Source: CAYRVF01 sp964427535 (GTDB lineage Bacteria; Chloroflexota; Ktedonobacteria; Ktedonobacterales; JADMIN01). From it: a stretch of 64,000 nucleotides of DNA. The stretch is from the NCBI GenBank assembly GCA_964427535.1, contig CAYRVF010000007.1, forward strand, positions 1-64,000, read 5' to 3'. The first letter of the stretch is position 1. Every line of letters begins with the position of its first letter. Positions 59,998 to 64,000 of this stretch are shown piece by piece. Below the pieces are notes generated by a model, which was given only the letters and a program-made list of their open reading frames with translations, had not been told where the DNA came from and ran no database searches. A program made the position numbers and the translations under genes.

Positions 59998-61227
59998 ATG
60001 ACGCTTGAGATTCGCGCGATCGCGCCTGATGAATATGAAGCCTTTATTCGCAGCGTTCACAACGGGTTTGGCGACCATGCCACCCCGGCGTCGATCGAAC
60101 GCTGGCGGCCGACGTTCAACTACGAGCGCAGTCTCGCCGCGTTCGACGACGGGCGCATCGTCGCCACGGCGGATGTGCTGCCCTTCGAGCTGACCGTGCC
60201 AGGTGGGAATGTTGTGCCCGCTGGCGGCGTCACCTCCGTCACGGTTTTGCCCACGCACCACCGGCGCGGCATCCTGACTGAAATGATGCACCGCATGCTG
60301 CTCGACTCGCGTGACCGTGGCGAGTCGGCGGCGATCCTCAATGCGTCAGAGAGCCTGATCTATGGCCGTTTTGGCTACGGCATCGCCACCAGCATGATCG
60401 ATGTCACGATTGAGCGTACTCATGCCCAGCTTCTGCGCCCGCCAGCAGTCGATGGCCGCATCCGGCTGATCGAGCGGCATGAGGCGCTGGAACTGCTGCC
60501 CCCGCTCTACGAGCGCGTCCGCCGCTTGCGGCCAGGCATGCTCTCGCGCGATGCTGGCTGGTGGCAGGCGTACGTCGGCAGTCCCGAGGCGATCCCTATG
60601 CGCGACGGGGCGCCGTTTTACGTCGTGTATGAGTCTCCCAATGGCTCGGTCGAGGGCATCGCGATCTACGCTCTCGCCGCGCAGTGGAGTGAGGGCCTGC
60701 ACACCGGCACGCTCACCGTGCGTGAGCTGGTCGCGCCCTCGCCGGAGGCCACAGCCGCGCTGTGGCAGTACCTGCTCGGCGTCGATCTCATCGCCACCGT
60801 CCGCGCGGTAGGCCGTCCGGTGGATGAGCCGTTGCGCTGGATGCTCGCCGATTCGCGCCGCCTGCGGGTGTCGCGCTACGTCGACGAGCTGTGGGTGCGT
60901 CCGCTCGATATCCCGGCCTTGCTCACCGCCCGCCAGTATCTGGCGCCGGGTCAGGTGGTGCTCGACATCACCGATGCTGGCTTCCCCGAGAATAGCGGTA
61001 GCTACGCACTGGAGGCAGGTCCTGACGGTGCGCGCTGCCAGCGGACCTCCGCCCAGCCGGACGTCTCGCTCGATGTCGCGGCACTCGGTGCGCTCTACCT
61101 GGGCGGCGTGCGCACCTCTACCCTCGCCCAGGCCAGACGGATTCACGAGCTGCGGCCCGGAGCGCTGCGTCGGGTCGATGCGCTCTTCGCCTCCGACGTT
61201 ACGCCCTGGTGCGGCACCTCCTTCTAA
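59998..61227 (+). CDS. Eis-like GNAT acetyltransferase
   Basis: 409 residues. TLEIRAIAPDEYEAFIRSVHNGFGDH opens the first GNAT domain; VTSVTVLPTHHRRGILTEMMHRML is the acetyl-CoA-binding motif; a second GNAT-like part and a C-terminal sterol-carrier-like domain follow, ending CGTSF. This triple layout and the free aromatic C-terminal carboxylate are those of the mycobacterial Eis family, which acetylates aminoglycosides at several positions, or protein lysines. GAGGAG lies nine bases before ATG 59998. Not beside a regulator. Confidence 0.9.
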   Translation: MTLEIRAIAPDEYEAFIRSVHNGFGDHATPASIERWRPTFNYERSLAAFDDGRIVATADVLPFELTVPGGNVVPAGGVTSVTVLPTHHRRGILTEMMHRMLLDSRDRGESAAILNASESLIYGRFGYGIATSMIDVTIERTHAQLLRPPAVDGRIRLIERHEALELLPPLYERVRRLRPGMLSRDAGWWQAYVGSPEAIPMRDGAPFYVVYESPNGSVEGIAIYALAAQWSEGLHTGTLTVRELVAPSPEATAALWQYLLGVDLIATVRAVGRPVDEPLRWMLADSRRLRVSRYVDELWVRPLDIPALLTARQYLAPGQVVLDITDAGFPENSGSYALEAGPDGARCQRTSAQPDVSLDVAALGALYLGGVRTSTLAQARRIHELRPGALRRVDALFASDVTPWCGTSF

Positions 61228-61269
61228 CCTGCTCTCTTTCCACCCCATGTCTCCCTCGCCTGTGCTCTC

Positions 61270-61313
61270 GCCTCAGCGCCCCTCCCCCCCAACGGGAGGG
61301 GCAGGGGGAGAGA
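61270..61313. repeat. C/G-rich palindrome
   Basis: CGCCCCTCCCCCCCAACGGG continuing AGGGGCAGGGGGAGAG. Same style as the other elements; placed after the Eis-like gene. The rest of 61228-61500 holds no gene. Confidence 0.55.
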
Positions 61314-61500
61314 TTCTGCGCTCACTTGTTATCCTCCTCGATTTTGCCGTATATCTGTGACGTGCGCAGAATAGTCGAGCAGCCCTGTCTGCCGGGCGCT
61401 GAATGCCTGGCGCGAGGGCTTCGGCGTCGTCGCGCGGAAAGGCCAGGTCGTCATGATCGGCTTCCATCGGGCTCCGCATATGCATGAGGGAAGGATCTCC

Positions 61501-63090
61501 GTGGCAGTAGGGCAAGAACAGGAGCGCCCGGTGGGAACCGGCACGGGGCGGGCTGGCATGTGGGTGTTGATCGCGACGATCCTCGGCTCCAGCATGGCCT
61601 TCATTGACGGCACCGTCGTCAACGTGGCGCTGCCGGTGATCCAGACCGACCTGCACGCGACGGTGGTCGAGGTGCAATGGATCGTCGAGGCCTACTCGCT
61701 GTTCCTCGCATCGCTGATTCTCGTCGGTGGCTCGCTCGGCGACCGCTTCGGTCGGCGCCGCGTGTACATGCTCGGCGTCGTGCTCTTCAGCGTCGCTTCG
61801 ATGGCCTGCGGTCTCGCGCCGAACGCGACCTTCCTCGTGTTCACGCGCGCCGTTCAGGGCATCGGCGGCGCGCTGCTGACACCTGGCAGCCTCGCCATCA
61901 TCACCTCGTACTTCCCGGCACGCGAGCGTGGACGCGCCATCGGCACGTGGTCGGGCTTTACGTCTATCACGACGGCGCTCGGCCCAGTGCTGGGCGGCTG
62001 GCTGGTGCAGCAGGCGTCGTGGCGCTGGGTCTTCTTCATCAACCCGCCGATCGGCCTCATCGTGCTCGCCATCACGTTCATGAAAGTGCCCGAGAGCCGT
62101 GACCTCGCGGATACCGGCTCGCTCGACTGGCAGGGCGCGACCTTCGCGACGCTTGGCCTGGGCGCCATCACCTTCGGCCTGATCACGGCATCATCCGCTG
62201 GGTTGGGCGCGCCGATCGTGTTGGTTGCGCTGGCCCTCGGCGTCGTCGCGCTGGTGGTCTTCATCCTCATCGAGCGGCGCAGCCCGAATCCGATGATGCC
62301 GCTGAGCATCTTCTCCTCGCGCACCTTCTCGGGCGCTAATCTGCTGACGCTGCTGCTCTACGCGGCGATTGGCGGCACCACATTCTTCCTGCCGTTCAAT
62401 CTGATTCAGGTGCAGGGCTACACCCCGACGGCAGCGGGGGCCGCCTTCCTGCCGTTCATTCTGATCTTGTTCCTGCTCTCGCGCTGGGCAGGTGGACTCG
62501 TGACACGTGTTGGCTCGCGATTGCCGCTCATGGTCGGGCCAACCATCGCCGGCATTGGCCTCGCGTTGCTCGCGCTCCCAGGCATCGGCGGCAGCTACTG
62601 GACGACCTTCTTCCCTGGCATAGTCGTGCTGGGGCTTGGCATGGCCATCGCCGTCGCCCCCCTGACGACCACCGTAATGGGCGCGGTGCCGAGCGAGCGG
62701 GCGGGCGTCGCGTCGGGAGTCAACAATGCCGTGGCGCGCGCCGCGGGCCTGCTCGCGATCGCGGCGCTGAGCATCGTCCTCGTGATCGTCTTCAGCGCCG
62801 CGCTGACCCACAATCTGGATGTGCAGAATATCGCCGCCTCGGTGAAGTCGGCCGTGCTCGCCGAGCGTACGCAGCTCGCCGCCGCGCAGCCGCCCAGCGG
62901 AGTAAGCGCCAGCACACACGCCGCCGTGAAGTCCGCCATCGATCAGGCGTACGTCGCTGGGTTCCGTATGGTGATGCTCGTCTCGGCGGGCCTCGCGGTT
63001 CTCAGCGCTGTCGTCGCCGCGCTGACCATCGAGGGCAAGAAGCCGGTCGTGCCCGCGCCCGAGTCGCCCGCCTCGACTCCTGCAAGCTAG
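61501..63090 (+). CDS. DHA2-family MFS multidrug exporter
   Basis: 529 residues with about fourteen membrane helices: helix 1 MAFIDGTVVNVALPVIQ, loop GDRFGRRRVYMLGVVLF, FTRAVQGIGGALLTPGSLAII in helix 4 and WSGFTSITTALGPVLGGWL in helix 5 (antiporter motif C). A hydrophilic loop with VKSAVLAERTQLAAAQPPSG (about 455-475) comes before the last helix. GTG 61501 has AAGGA six bases upstream; an ATG at 61480 would add seven residues. Related to, but clearly different from, the exporter at 32013. Confidence 0.9.
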   Translation: MAVGQEQERPVGTGTGRAGMWVLIATILGSSMAFIDGTVVNVALPVIQTDLHATVVEVQWIVEAYSLFLASLILVGGSLGDRFGRRRVYMLGVVLFSVASMACGLAPNATFLVFTRAVQGIGGALLTPGSLAIITSYFPARERGRAIGTWSGFTSITTALGPVLGGWLVQQASWRWVFFINPPIGLIVLAITFMKVPESRDLADTGSLDWQGATFATLGLGAITFGLITASSAGLGAPIVLVALALGVVALVVFILIERRSPNPMMPLSIFSSRTFSGANLLTLLLYAAIGGTTFFLPFNLIQVQGYTPTAAGAAFLPFILILFLLSRWAGGLVTRVGSRLPLMVGPTIAGIGLALLALPGIGGSYWTTFFPGIVVLGLGMAIAVAPLTTTVMGAVPSERAGVASGVNNAVARAAGLLAIAALSIVLVIVFSAALTHNLDVQNIAASVKSAVLAERTQLAAAQPPSGVSASTHAAVKSAIDQAYVAGFRMVMLVSAGLAVLSAVVAALTIEGKKPVVPAPESPASTPAS

Positions 63091-63249
63091 CGGCTTGGAG
63101 AGTAGCACGTGCCCAGCCTCAACTCGCGGGATGCTGCCCGCGTATGGGTCGCCGCTGTGCTGTATGGCGATCACGGTGTAGGGAGAGTTGGCCAATGGCG
63201 TTCAGCTCTTCGTCCAGCATACCTGCCGATACCCGGAGCATCGCCAGGT

Positions 63250-63528
63250 ATGCTAGACGAGCGCGATCGCATCATCGCGTTACTTCTTCGATATGGCGTG
63301 CGGCACGCCAGCCTGTTTGGCTCATATGCGCGCGGCGAGCAGCGACCCGATAGAGCTATCGATTTGCTCCTCGACATGCCATCAGGCACCTGCCTGGTTG
63401 ATCTCTCGCGTCTCGCGCTGGCCCTGGAGGATGAATTGGGCCGGCCCGTCGATCTCGTGACCTTGCGTGCCGCGCTTCACCCTCTTATTCAAGAGCGCGT
63501 CAGGCGTGAGGAGCGGGTGCTCCTGTGA
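63250..63528 (+). CDS. MNT-type minimal nucleotidyltransferase with a missing catalytic Asp
   Basis: 92 residues. ASLFGSYARGEQRPDRAIDLLLDM is the core of the MNT domain: the GS and ARGE are present, but the usual DxD reads AID, so the first metal-binding Asp is lost. In MNT-HEPN toxin-antitoxin modules the MNT protein AMPylates the HEPN toxin; no HEPN gene follows (the next gene is a convergent MarR). Probably a solitary or decaying copy, or a non-catalytic binder. ATG 63250 has only a weak RBS; upstream frame continuation to 63109 is possible. Confidence 0.7.
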   Translation: MLDERDRIIALLLRYGVRHASLFGSYARGEQRPDRAIDLLLDMPSGTCLVDLSRLALALEDELGRPVDLVTLRAALHPLIQERVRREERVLL

Positions 63529-63576
63529 GGTCTGAGGACTTCCTCCCCTACTGCCTTTATCCAGGCGACCGGCTCG

Positions 63577-64000
63577 CTAGCCAGCCCCTTCCTCCTCGGG
63601 CCGCGCACTGTCGGATGCTGTCTCTTTGCGTCGCAACGTGGCAATCTCCTGCTGAACGATCGCGTTCGCGTCCTTGAGGAACGTGAGCACCTTCTGGAGA
63701 TCGCCTTCTGAGTAGGTCCGCAGGTAATGAGAGACCGCCATGCCCAGCGGCAGTGTGATCGGCATCAGCTCCGCGTCGACCTTCTCCATATTGGGCACCA
63801 CCATGACCTGCCGGCGGTCATGTTGCCCGCGCTCGCGGCGCACGAAGCCCGCTCTCTCCAGCCGGTCGATCAGTGCCGTGATCGTGCCGGTAGTCAGGCC
63901 GGTCAGCTCTGAAAGCCTGCCTGCCGTCATCGGACCATGCAACAGCAAGTGGTCCAGGCACTCCATGTCGGTAGAGTGCAGCCGTGCTCGATCAGCGGTC
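63577..64000 (-). CDS. MarR-family transcriptional regulator, truncated by the window edge
   Basis: At least 141 codons to the right edge. HSTDMECLDHLLLHGPMTAGRLSELTGLTTGTITALIDRLERAGFVRRERGQHDRRQVMVV covers the winged helix (recognition helix and wing, DRR motif) of MarR proteins; the reading frame continues upstream beyond the edge (TADRARLHSTDM), so the ATG at 63966 is internal. The C-terminal part, with VLTFLKDANAIVQQEIATLRR, is the dimerisation helix and the last 20 residues are acidic. Likely regulates a neighbouring exporter or stress gene. Convergent with the MNT gene. Confidence 0.88.
   Translation of the reverse strand, partial: TADRARLHSTDMECLDHLLLHGPMTAGRLSELTGLTTGTITALIDRLERAGFVRRERGQHDRRQVMVVPNMEKVDAELMPITLPLGMAVSHYLRTYSEGDLQKVLTFLKDANAIVQQEIATLRRKETASDSARPEEEGAG

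Noticed and set aside
3161..61313. Repeated palindromes considered as a CRISPR array
   Set aside because: The copies are kilobases apart, differ in length and have no regular spacers or cas genes.

Overview
The window is a high-GC (roughly 65 %) bacterial chromosomal segment from a draft assembly; a run of exactly 100 Ns (53103-53202) marks one scaffold join. Most genes have good Shine-Dalgarno sites (AGGAGG or GGAGGT types) and several promoters match TTGACA/TATAAT. The mix of gene families (archaeal-type AspRS under a T-box, DUF4331, Nramp-like proteins with a DPT motif, PadR/HAAS-type pair, DesK/DesR-like and OmpR-type two-component systems, TreT-like and OtsA trehalose enzymes) suggests a free-living Chloroflexota-like bacterium. 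That assignment is inference; no rRNA or tRNA gene is present to confirm it. No insertion sequence, prophage, integrase or CRISPR array was recognised.

Layout. 1-9150: an edge-truncated unknown gene, signal peptidase I, pantothenate ligase PanC, an MFS exporter, a membrane-anchored alpha/beta-hydrolase-like protein that has lost catalytic residues and carries a 300-residue low-complexity tail, a PuuD-like amidotransferase and an overlapping pair of unknown genes. 9170-20230: an ABC-F ATPase behind an attenuator-like leader, a GNAT protein, a DinB-like protein, an aminotransferase, a SnoaL-like protein, an S9 peptidase, an unknown membrane protein, and an archaeal-type aspartyl-tRNA synthetase under a T-box riboswitch. 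20228-28700: a YcaQ-type DNA glycosylase with an unknown partner, a TldD/TldE metalloprotease pair, and two divergent Nramp-like transporters flanking a small membrane protein; a pseudoknot-capable leader overlaps the RBS of the first. 29109-38455: a NarL/DesK-type two-component system, an MFS multidrug exporter, a cytidylate-kinase-like gene, an aldo/keto reductase, another MFS protein, an acetyltransferase and unknowns. 38752-50389: a spermidine-synthase-like methyltransferase, a TreT-like glycosyltransferase, a PadR/membrane protein pair, a divergent TetR/flavin monooxygenase unit with two matching operators, a single-domain response regulator, OtsA, and an OmpR/EnvZ-type pair. 50479-64000: a tandem YbjQ protein, a patatin, AroE with an insertion, a three-gene DUF4331 operon, an FAD oxidoreductase, dienelactone hydrolase, an Eis-like acetyltransferase, a second DHA2 exporter, a degenerate MNT-domain protein and an edge-truncated MarR regulator.

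Themes. (1) Drug/stress-defence-type genes are scattered as single units: ABC-F, two DHA2 exporters, two other MFS proteins, a TetR-controlled flavin monooxygenase, PAT-like and Eis-like acetyltransferases. (2) Trehalose synthesis is represented twice (TreT-like at 39.7 kb, OtsA at 45.4 kb) with no OtsB in view. (3) Several leader RNAs look regulatory: the T-box, the ABC-F attenuator and the Nramp pseudoknot. (4) A family of C/G-rich inverted-repeat elements lies in at least ten intergenic spaces and in one case encodes the end of a protein.
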